From an uncultured Clostridia bacterium (GTDB lineage Bacteria; Bacillota; Clostridia; Oscillospirales; Acutalibacteraceae), in assembly GCA_937915775.1 (NCBI GenBank), contig CALGGQ010000363.1:1-7034 (forward strand): DNA of 7,034 bases. Direction: 5' to 3'. Shown here piece by piece: positions 1 to 4,929 of the stretch. The number at the start of each line of letters is the position of its first letter. The stretch's first letter is position 1. A model generated the notes under the pieces. It was not told the DNA's origin. It did no database searches and saw nothing but the letters and a program-made list of their open reading frames with translations. Made by a program: the position numbers and the translations under genes.

Positions 1-12
1 AGCCGCCTTTTT
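1..12 (+). terminator. Possible right arm of a bidirectional terminator, cut by the window edge
   Basis: The window opens with AGCCGCC followed by five T residues, the usual look of the 3' arm and T-tract of a Rho-independent terminator. Read on the minus strand, just past the phosphatase stop codon, it gives an A-tract and then GGCGGCT, as expected for a terminator shared by two converging genes. The matching arm would lie before base 1, so the hairpin cannot be confirmed. Confidence 0.35.
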
Positions 13-18
13 CTATTG

Positions 19-852
19 TCATTCTTTTTGCGATGGGAGGAGTTTTTTATCTACAATACACAGCGCAATCACCACACAGGTGAAGCCGATGGTGCCGCCC
101 ACCGTCACATCGCTGAGGTAATGCGCGCCCATCACGAGCCGCGTGAACGCCAGCACCGCCGTAAACACGAGCGGTATGACGAAGCACCAGACGCGGTGTT
201 GATGCCATTTTTTGCTCACATACGGCAGCAGCAGCATCAGAAAAGAGAGCGCGGCGTTGGCGGTATGCCCCGAGGGGAAGGACTGGTTGCCGTTGACGCC
301 GTTCGGGTGGTACCACGGTGTAAATGCGTCGTAGCTGCCCGCTTTCAGCAGGTCGCGGAAACGCACCCTGCCCCAGAGAAACTTGACGCCCTCTACCGCG
401 GCGATTTCAACAAACATCACGATAATGCCCGTCACGGCAAGCACGCACAGCGGCTTTTTCAGCTCCTCGGGAATTTTGATATACTGCCCGACATACAGCG
501 CGATGGCAGCCACGCCGATACCGTACGCCACGCCGATTGCCATCGGAAAATCCTCGCGGAACAGATATTCCTGAATGTGAAAGACGGCAAGGTACACCGA
601 GCCCATCACATTGGCGGCAAGCCCGAAGATTTTCAGCGCCTTATTGTCGGCAGCATAAAACAGCACCGTGCCGGCAATCGTCGGCAGTAGGCGGCAGGGT
701 ACCTCACCGGTTGCTTCAAACCAGCGGGCAAAGATATTCTGCGGGTTGTTGAGCGCAATATCCAGCTTTAAATCCACAAAGCTCGCCACTGCCAGCGCTA
801 TCGCCGCCAGCGCGTAAAACAGGATAATATACGGTCTGTATTTCTTCAGCAT
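19..852 (-). CDS. PAP2-family membrane phosphatase (lipid/undecaprenyl-pyrophosphate phosphatase-like)
   Basis: A 277-residue integral membrane protein of the PAP2 (type 2 phosphatidic acid phosphatase) superfamily. These enzymes remove phosphate from lipid phosphates such as phosphatidate, phosphatidylglycerol phosphate or undecaprenyl pyrophosphate. All three superfamily motifs are in order: K157-x6-R164-F165 (normally KX6RP), P193-S194-G195-H196, and R238-x5-H244-x3-D248 (normally SRX5HX3D). H196 and H244 are the expected catalytic histidines. About six to eight hydrophobic segments are visible, for example near residues 8-24, 75-92, 104-122, 134-150, 197-212, 221-237 and 250-267. The start is set at the ATG coding MLKKYRP because GGAGGTG lies 5 bases upstream of it; the in-frame ATGs 8 and 7 codons earlier lie upstream of that site. 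The gene is divergent from the Na+/Pi transporter and has its own promoter. The exact substrate cannot be told from sequence. Confidence 0.9.
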   Translation of the reverse strand: MLKKYRPYIILFYALAAIALAVASFVDLKLDIALNNPQNIFARWFEATGEVPCRLLPTIAGTVLFYAADNKALKIFGLAANVMGSVYLAVFHIQEYLFREDFPMAIGVAYGIGVAAIALYVGQYIKIPEELKKPLCVLAVTGIIVMFVEIAAVEGVKFLWGRVRFRDLLKAGSYDAFTPWYHPNGVNGNQSFPSGHTANAALSFLMLLLPYVSKKWHQHRVWCFVIPLVFTAVLAFTRLVMGAHYLSDVTVGGTIGFTCVVIALCIVDKKLLPSQKE

Positions 853-857
853 TATAG

Positions 858-864
858 CACCTCC
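858..864 (-). promoter_or_regulatory. Ribosome binding site deciding the PAP2 gene start
   Basis: On the minus strand this reads GGAGGTG, 5 bases before the ATG at 852. It lies downstream of the longer alternative starts at 876 and 873, which therefore lack a proper site. It supports the shorter 277-residue protein. Confidence 0.8.
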
Positions 865-890
865 GTTATTCATCATATCATTAAAATTTG

Positions 891-913
891 TCTGTTTACT
901 GTATTATAACAGA
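891..913. promoter_or_regulatory. Inverted repeat over the PAP2 promoter -10 and start site (possible operator)
   Basis: TCTGTT at 891-896 and AACAGA at 908-913 form perfect 6-base arms with an 11-base spacer. The pair brackets the -10 box and probable transcription start of the phosphatase gene, where a repressor would act. Arms of this length can occur by chance in AT-rich DNA, and no regulator family is indicated. Confidence 0.3.
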
Positions 914-931
914 GAAAAGGATTCTTGACAA
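903..931 (-). promoter_or_regulatory. Sigma-A-type promoter for the PAP2 phosphatase
   Basis: Read on the minus strand: -35 TTGTCA (926-931, five of six consensus bases), a 17-base spacer, and a perfect -10 TATAAT (903-908). Transcription would start near 896, giving a leader of roughly 45 bases before the ATG at 852. Confidence 0.75.
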
Positions 932-969
932 GTCCGTGCCGAGCAGCGACGGCATAAAGGGATTCTTAC

Positions 970-998
970 TTGACATTTGACATATACTATTCTATATT
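970..998 (+). promoter_or_regulatory. Sigma-A-type promoter for the Na+/Pi cotransporter operon
   Basis: Perfect -35 TTGACA (970-975), a 17-base spacer, and -10 TATATT (993-998, five of six consensus bases). Transcription would start near 1005, giving a leader of about 30 bases. The promoter is divergent from that of the phosphatase; the two -35 boxes are about 40 bases apart. Confidence 0.8.
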
Positions 999-1036
999 AT
1001 ATTTGTGAAAAATTAAACTTTCTATGAGGTTCCTCT

Positions 1037-2674
1037 ATGAGCATTGTCAATATTATTAATCTGGTAGGCGGGCTCGGACTGTTTTTGTTCGGTATGAAAT
1101 ATATGAGCGACGGTATTAACCAGGCAGCCGGCACGAAAATGAAAAACCTGCTGGAAAAACTGACGCGCAACCCCGTCAAAGGTTTCTTTCTCGGCGTGCT
1201 GGTGACGGCGGTCATTCAGTCGTCCTCGGCGGCAACCGTTATGGTGATGGGCTTTCTGAACGCCGGTATTATGGATCTGGCGCAGGCAACGGGCGTGATC
1301 ATCGGCACTAATATCGGTACGACGATTACCGCCGTGCTGATTGCCATCGACGTTTCGGCGATTGCGCCGCTGTGCATTTTCGTCGGCACGGCGCTGTCGC
1401 TGTTCGGTAAAAAGCATAACCAAAAATATGCCGGGCAGATTATTCTCGGCTTCGGTATCCTGTTCTTCGGCTTAAAGTATATGAGCGGCGACTCCGCCAT
1501 GGGCGTGCTGAAAACGAGCACGGCTTTTCAGAGTTTTATTACCAAGGCGAACAATCCCGCCCTGGGCATCCTCATCGGTATTGTCATCTGCTCCATTCTG
1601 CAGTCCTCCAGCGCTGCTATCGGTATTCTGCAGGTGCTCGCGCTGCAGGGCATTATGCCGCTTTCCTTCTCGTTTTACCTGATTATCGGCATCAACGTCG
1701 GTTCCGTGATGCCGCTGCTGATTTCTTCTATCGGCGCCAAAACGAATGCCAAGCGCGCCGTATTTATCTTCTTCTTCGTCGATTTCGTCGGTTTACTGAT
1801 CTTTACGCCGGTGGCACTGTTTACCCCGTTTATCAGTTGGGTGGAGAGTTTTTCCGCCAACGGTTCCGTGCAGGTTGCTACGGCGCATATCATCTTTAAG
1901 ACGGTGCCCGCTATCGTGCTGATTCCGTTCATCCGTCTGGTGAGCCGGCTGACGACAAAGCTGATTAAGAATAAGGAGCACGAAAGCGAGCTGCGCTTTC
2001 AGTTCATTGATAAAAAAATCCTTTCCAACCCCTCTGTTTCGGTGCTGCAGGTCGGCTCCGAGGTGGAGCGTATGGCAAAGGTGGTACGCAAGAATTTAGT
2101 GCTTGCGTGCGAGGACTGTATTGCCAGTAAGGTGGAGCATCAGCGCGAAATTAAGGATAATGAGGAGCTGATTAACTGGCTTAACCACAATATTTCCGAC
2201 TTTCTGGTAACCGTCAGCTCGATGAATCTGGCAGCTGAAAGCTCGGAATATGTTGGTAAACTATTCCACGTGATAACAGATTTGGAACGTATCGGCGACC
2301 ACGCGATTAATATCCTGGAACGTACGGAGACAGAGCTCGGTAACGGGTTGGATTTCTCCGAGGAGGGCTACAAGGAATTTGAGAAGATTTACCTCAAAGC
2401 GTTGGAGCTGTTCGACCGTGCAGTCGGCGCGTTCGTGAATAAAACGCTGCCTGATGACGAGGCGCATCAGCTGCATTTTCTCGAGGATACGATTGACGCG
2501 CTGACCCTGCAGGCGCAGGATAACCATGTGCAGCGCCTGCGCGAAAAGAAGTGCCACACCGCGTCCGGTGTCATCTATACCAAGCTGCTGCAGGACCTGG
2601 AGCGCGTCGGCGACCACTCGTATAACATCGCGTGGGCAGCGCGTAAGGACAAGGCGTTAATCAGACAGATTTAA
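1037..2674 (+). CDS. Na+/phosphate cotransporter (NptA/YjbB type) with C-terminal PhoU domain
   Basis: A 545-residue protein that should import inorganic phosphate with sodium across the cytoplasmic membrane. The N-terminal half (about residues 1-308) is hydrophobic and carries the two inverted Na+/Pi cotransporter repeats of this family, each with the QSSSA signature (61-65 and 189-193) followed by GTNIGTT (90-96) or GINVGSV (218-224). The C-terminal half (about 335-540) is a soluble PhoU-like helical domain with two copies of the metal-binding signature, DLERIGDH (415-422) and DLERVGDH (520-527). Membrane domain plus PhoU tail is the common full-length bacterial architecture, and nothing is missing. 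GAGG at 1026-1029, 7 bases before the ATG, supports the start. It is the first gene of a probable two-gene operon with the GH28-like gene. In such proteins the PhoU part is thought to regulate transport; that is family knowledge and is not shown here. Confidence 0.93.
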   Translation: MSIVNIINLVGGLGLFLFGMKYMSDGINQAAGTKMKNLLEKLTRNPVKGFFLGVLVTAVIQSSSAATVMVMGFLNAGIMDLAQATGVIIGTNIGTTITAVLIAIDVSAIAPLCIFVGTALSLFGKKHNQKYAGQIILGFGILFFGLKYMSGDSAMGVLKTSTAFQSFITKANNPALGILIGIVICSILQSSSAAIGILQVLALQGIMPLSFSFYLIIGINVGSVMPLLISSIGAKTNAKRAVFIFFFVDFVGLLIFTPVALFTPFISWVESFSANGSVQVATAHIIFKTVPAIVLIPFIRLVSRLTTKLIKNKEHESELRFQFIDKKILSNPSVSVLQVGSEVERMAKVVRKNLVLACEDCIASKVEHQREIKDNEELINWLNHNISDFLVTVSSMNLAAESSEYVGKLFHVITDLERIGDHAINILERTETELGNGLDFSEEGYKEFEKIYLKALELFDRAVGAFVNKTLPDDEAHQLHFLEDTIDALTLQAQDNHVQRLREKKCHTASGVIYTKLLQDLERVGDHSYNIAWAARKDKALIRQI

Positions 2675-2677
2675 GGA
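2673..2677 (+). promoter_or_regulatory. Ribosome binding site deciding the GH28-like gene start
   Basis: AAGGA overlaps the TAA stop of the transporter gene (2672-2674). It directly abuts the ATG at 2678, too close to serve it, but lies 6 bases before the ATG at 2684. The overlap suggests translational coupling within one transcript. Confidence 0.65.
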
Positions 2678-2683
2678 ATGGCT

Positions 2684-4231
2684 ATGAACGACAGAAGAAG
2701 AGCGATTAACAAACTGAATACCCTGCTGTTCGGCAAGGATTTGCGGATTACGAAGGGCGACGTCTATTCCGAGATTCGCCCGTTTGACTATTCCTCCTAT
2801 TACCCCGAGGATGACTATATCCGCGACCAGCTGCCGCCGGAGGAAAACGTTTACGATATCCGTCATTTCGGTGCCGATGTGAACGCCGAGGATAATGCCG
2901 GCGCTATCAGCGTTGCGGTGTCGCTGGCGGCGGAAACGGGCGGCACGGTGCTTGTGCGCGGCGGTACTTATGTGACGACTACCGTCTATCTGCAGTCAAA
3001 CGTCACGCTCTTTATTGAGCGCGGCGCGGCGCTCAGCGCCAATAAGACGGGCGAGGGCTACCGCCATCAGGGCATTCTGCACGCGGAAAACTGCGATAAC
3101 ATTACGCTGACGGGCGGCGGCAAAATCTGCGGTATGGGCGAATACTTCGGTCTGAAGCCGCTGTGGGATGAAAATATGCTGGAGCATCCGAGCGTGATTG
3201 ACGTCGTGCAGATGCGGCGCGACAGCCGCGCCCAGCTGCGCTTTGCCCATCCGAGCAAATACGGCGGCGCCATCTATTTCAAAAACTGTACGAACGTGAA
3301 GGCGGATAATTTTATCATCGAGAGCGCGGCGCACTGGTCGTTTCATTTAGAGGGCTGCGACGGCGTGACGATTGAAAACTTTGTGATTAATAACAACCGC
3401 CATGTTGCCAATACGGACGGCTTTGATATTGTCGATTCGCGCAATATGACGATTCACCATTGCTTTGTTTCCACTGCCGATGACGGTATTTGCCTCAAAA
3501 ATGCCGTCTGGCTCGGCAGCCGGCAGGTGATGGAACATATCGCTGTGTCGGACTGTGAGGTTATCACCCGCGCCAATGCGTTTAAAATCGGCACGGAAAC
3601 CACGCACGATATCCGCCATATCACCGTGGAGAACTGCTCGTTTCTGATGACGGATTTATATCCCGGCACGGTCAGCGGCATTGCCGTGGAATCGGCGGAC
3701 GGCTCCGTTGTCAGCGATGTGCGCGTCAAAAACATCAAGATGAGCCGGGTGACCTGCCCGATTTTCATCCGCCTGTGTAACCGCAACCGCGCGGCGCTGG
3801 TGACAGCGGAAAGCGCGAACGCCGTCGAATTCGGGCAGAAGAAGAAAAAGGGCGGCATTGCCGAAAAGGATACCTACGATATGCGCGGCGCGGTGCAGGA
3901 TATCACCGTGGAAAACATCACCGCAACGGGCGTGGAGGTGCCGGTCATCGTGGCGGGCTTCAAACAGAAGAACACCGTCAAATGCGTGGAAAACGTCACC
4001 CTGCGTAATATTGATATGCAGTATGCGCCCTATAAAGAGGTGTACGATAAGCGCGCCTTTATTCCCGAATACAGCGATGTCTATCCCGAATCGTGGCGCT
4101 TCCGCAACCTGCCTGCCTATGCGCTGTGGGCGCGGCACGTCAGGGGATTGCGGCTGGAAAATTTCCGCTGCTCGCTTCCGCGCAGCACCTGGAAGAAGGA
4201 AATCATCCTTGAGGATGTTGAAAAAATATAG
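2684..4231 (+). CDS. GH28-family (polygalacturonase-like) right-handed beta-helix protein, probably cytoplasmic
   Basis: A 515-residue protein of the glycoside hydrolase family 28/pectate-lyase-like beta-helix group. Residues 55-115 match the N-terminal cap (VYDIRHFGADVN, then a GGTVLVRGGTY segment). About ten helix rungs follow, for example GVTIENFVI, NMTIHHCFV, HITVENCSF, DITVENITA and NVTLRNIDM. The catalytic aspartates of GH28 are present as NTDGFD (243-248, D245) and D266-D267. The usual GHG histidine is replaced by NAFKIG (298-303), and the usual RIK position aligns with GIAVES (332-337). PIFIRLCNR (359-367) matches a segment I recall from a bacterial GH28-like subgroup. There is no signal peptide, so it probably acts inside the cell on imported oligosaccharides (inference). 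A lysine run lies at 386-389. The ATG at 2684 is preferred over the one at 2678 because AAGGA at 2673-2677 gives 6-base spacing; it overlaps the upstream stop codon. The substrate is unknown. Confidence 0.85.
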   Translation: MNDRRRAINKLNTLLFGKDLRITKGDVYSEIRPFDYSSYYPEDDYIRDQLPPEENVYDIRHFGADVNAEDNAGAISVAVSLAAETGGTVLVRGGTYVTTTVYLQSNVTLFIERGAALSANKTGEGYRHQGILHAENCDNITLTGGGKICGMGEYFGLKPLWDENMLEHPSVIDVVQMRRDSRAQLRFAHPSKYGGAIYFKNCTNVKADNFIIESAAHWSFHLEGCDGVTIENFVINNNRHVANTDGFDIVDSRNMTIHHCFVSTADDGICLKNAVWLGSRQVMEHIAVSDCEVITRANAFKIGTETTHDIRHITVENCSFLMTDLYPGTVSGIAVESADGSVVSDVRVKNIKMSRVTCPIFIRLCNRNRAALVTAESANAVEFGQKKKKGGIAEKDTYDMRGAVQDITVENITATGVEVPVIVAGFKQKNTVKCVENVTLRNIDMQYAPYKEVYDKRAFIPEYSDVYPESWRFRNLPAYALWARHVRGLRLENFRCSLPRSTWKKEIILEDVEKI

Positions 4232-4254
4232 ATTAAAAATAGTTCAAAAAAGGC

Positions 4255-4283
4255 TTGACTTTTTAATAAAACTGATGTAGTAT
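4255..4283 (+). promoter_or_regulatory. Probable promoter of the feo operon
   Basis: -35 TTGACT (4255-4260, five of six consensus bases), a 17-base spacer, and -10 TAGTAT (4278-4283, four of six), within an AT-rich stretch. Transcription would start near 4290, inside the first TTAG-N6-CTAA inverted repeat, giving a leader of about 110 bases before the first feoA gene. The -10 is weak, and I saw no better candidate between here and 4400. Confidence 0.55.
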
Positions 4284-4286
4284 ATA

Positions 4287-4310
4287 GACGGTTAGCAGAG
4301 GCTAATCGTC
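4287..4310. promoter_or_regulatory. Inverted repeat 1 of the feo locus (candidate iron-responsive operator)
   Basis: Core TTAG (4292-4295), spacer CAGAGG, CTAA (4302-4305), with flanks GACGG and TCGTC extending the symmetry apart from one mismatch. It sits at the expected transcription start, where a bound repressor would block initiation. It shares the TTAG-N6-CTAA core with three other sites in this locus. Confidence 0.55.
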
Positions 4311-4316
4311 TTTTTT
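4287..4316 (+). terminator. Rho-independent terminator hairpin after the GH28-like gene / at the start of the feo leader
   Basis: Arms at 4287-4296 and 4301-4310 pair over ten positions (GACGGTTAGC with GCTAATCGTC, one G-U pair) around an AGAG loop, followed by six T residues (4311-4316). This is a standard intrinsic terminator, 55 bases after the GH28-like stop codon. It lies just downstream of the probable feo -10 box, so a feo transcript would begin with this hairpin. It also contains the first TTAG-N6-CTAA repeat. Confidence 0.7.
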
Positions 4317-4322
4317 GGCGTG

Positions 4323-4344
4323 TAAGTTAGCTGAAACTAACTTA
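4323..4344. promoter_or_regulatory. Inverted repeat 2 of the feo locus (candidate iron-responsive operator)
   Basis: Perfect 8-base arms TAAGTTAG (4323-4330) and CTAACTTA (4337-4344) around CTGAAA. It is the longest perfectly symmetrical copy. Its centre is 35 bases from that of repeat 1 and 34 from that of repeat 3. It has no T-tract, so it is not a terminator. Confidence 0.6.
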
Positions 4345-4357
4345 AATTATGACGTTT

Positions 4358-4377
4358 CGGTTAGCGTTAACTAACCG
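4358..4377. promoter_or_regulatory. Inverted repeat 3 of the feo locus (candidate iron-responsive operator)
   Basis: Perfect 7-base arms CGGTTAG (4358-4364) and CTAACCG (4371-4377) around CGTTAA. It ends 11 bases before the AAAGGAG ribosome binding site (4389-4395) of the first feoA gene. The outer flanks differ from those of repeat 2 but remain symmetrical, while the TTAG-N6-CTAA core is unchanged. This is what a dimeric DNA-binding protein would select. Confidence 0.6.
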
Positions 4378-4400
4378 TGTGATAAAGCAAAGGAGAAGCT

Positions 4401-4613
4401 ATGATACCGTTAAGCGTGCTCGGCGACGGCAACGAGGGAATCATCAAAAAAGTCGGCGGCAAGCCGGAGGTCAAAAAGCATCTGGAAAACCTCGGCTTCA
4501 TCGTTGGCGATGCCGTCACGGTGATTACCGAACAAAACGGCAACATCATCGTCAAGGTGAAGGAAGCCCGCATTGCCATCAGCAAGGAAATGGCAATGAA
4601 AATTTACGTTTAA
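4401..4613 (+). CDS. feoA: FeoA-domain protein 1 (ferrous iron transport)
   Basis: A 70-residue cytoplasmic protein made of a single FeoA (SH3-like) domain, normal length for the family. Visible family features are the central HLENLGFIVGD (27-37), the strand NGNIIVKV (46-53), and the C-terminal RIAISKEMAMKI (57-68), where FeoA proteins end the fold with an xxIxxxxAxxI pattern. FeoA proteins are small partners of the FeoB permease in Fe(II) uptake; their exact role is still debated. This copy has a longer glycine-rich N-terminus (GDGNEGIIKKVGG) and is only distantly similar to the next gene, so it is a diverged paralogue rather than a recent duplicate. AAAGGAG at 4389-4395, 5 bases before the ATG, sets the start. 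It is the first gene of the feo operon, behind three inverted repeats. Confidence 0.88.
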   Translation: MIPLSVLGDGNEGIIKKVGGKPEVKKHLENLGFIVGDAVTVITEQNGNIIVKVKEARIAISKEMAMKIYV

Positions 4614-4649
4614 AAATAATTGATATAAATGCAGTGAGGAGGAAAAACG

Positions 4650-4868
4650 ATGACATTACGCGATGTAAAAATCGGCAATACCTGTACGGTCAAGCGTATC
4701 CACGGCGAAGGCGCCTTAAAGCGCAGAATTATGGATATGGGCATCACCAAGGGCGTTTCCATCTACGTCCGCAAGGTAGCGCCGCTCGGCGACCCGATTG
4801 AGGTGACCGTCAGAGATTACGAGCTGTCCATCCGCAAGGGTGACGCGGAACTGATTGAGGTAGAATAA
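4650..4868 (+). CDS. feoA: FeoA-domain protein 2 (ferrous iron transport)
   Basis: A 72-residue single-domain FeoA protein, closer to the textbook form than its neighbour: MTLRDVKIG start, RRIMDMGITKG (25-35), PLGDPIEV (45-52) and LSIRKGDAELI (59-69). It should fold as an SH3-like barrel and work with FeoB at the cytoplasmic face of the membrane. It lies 36 bases after the first feoA gene and 61 bases before feoB, in the same direction, which fits one operon. A strong AGGAGG (4637-4642) 7 bases before the ATG supports the start. Two FeoA proteins followed by FeoB is a recurrent arrangement in Clostridia. Confidence 0.92.
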   Translation: MTLRDVKIGNTCTVKRIHGEGALKRRIMDMGITKGVSIYVRKVAPLGDPIEVTVRDYELSIRKGDAELIEVE

Positions 4869-4883
4869 TTTTTTTAGCCGAGA

Positions 4884-4901
4884 GGTTAGCGCTCGCTAAC
4901 C
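4884..4901. promoter_or_regulatory. Inverted repeat 4, between feoA-2 and feoB (candidate operator)
   Basis: Perfect 7-base arms GGTTAGC (4884-4890) and GCTAACC (4895-4901) around GCTC, with the same TTAG-N6-CTAA core as the leader sites. No T-tract follows, so it is not an intrinsic terminator. It lies 28 bases before the feoB ATG. A -10-like TAGAAT at 4861-4866 lies just upstream, but I see no good -35, so an internal promoter is not established. It could act on such a promoter, as a roadblock, or as an RNA hairpin. Confidence 0.5.
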
Positions 4902-4929
4902 CTGCGGCATGATGAAGAAAGGATAGATT

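Noticed and set aside
16..690. Long plus-strand open frame (224 codons) opposite the phosphatase
   Set aside because: It lies antisense to a gene with clear PAP2 motifs, is rich in His/Arg as expected for an antisense shadow of GC-rich code, and shows no family motif.
925..958. Second plus-strand promoter starting at TTGACA (925-930)
   Set aside because: There is no -10-like sequence 16-18 bases downstream. The hexamer overlaps the minus-strand -35 of the phosphatase, which explains it.
3838..3852. Purine run coding KKKK in the GH28-like gene as a frameshift site
   Set aside because: The reading frame is intact with conserved motifs on both sides, and no product in an alternative frame is recognisable.
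4204..4217. Small hairpin CATCC-TTGA-GGATG near the end of the GH28-like gene
   Set aside because: It lies inside coding sequence and is followed by A residues, not a T-tract, so it is not a terminator.
3858..4280. 140-codon plus-strand frame running past the end of the GH28-like gene
   Set aside because: It is a frame-shifted shadow of the beta-helix coding sequence. The true frame keeps rung motifs to its stop at 4231, so there is no sign of a frameshift.
4323..4377. Leader inverted repeats as a riboswitch or T-box
   Set aside because: The three hairpins share only a short symmetrical core with variable flanks and no conserved unpaired consensus. DNA operator sites explain them more simply. 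RNA roles are not excluded for the first copy.
4349..4801. 150-codon plus-strand frame across both feoA genes
   Set aside because: It overlaps two well-supported FeoA genes in another frame, lacks a ribosome binding site, and is Arg/Gln-rich low-information sequence.
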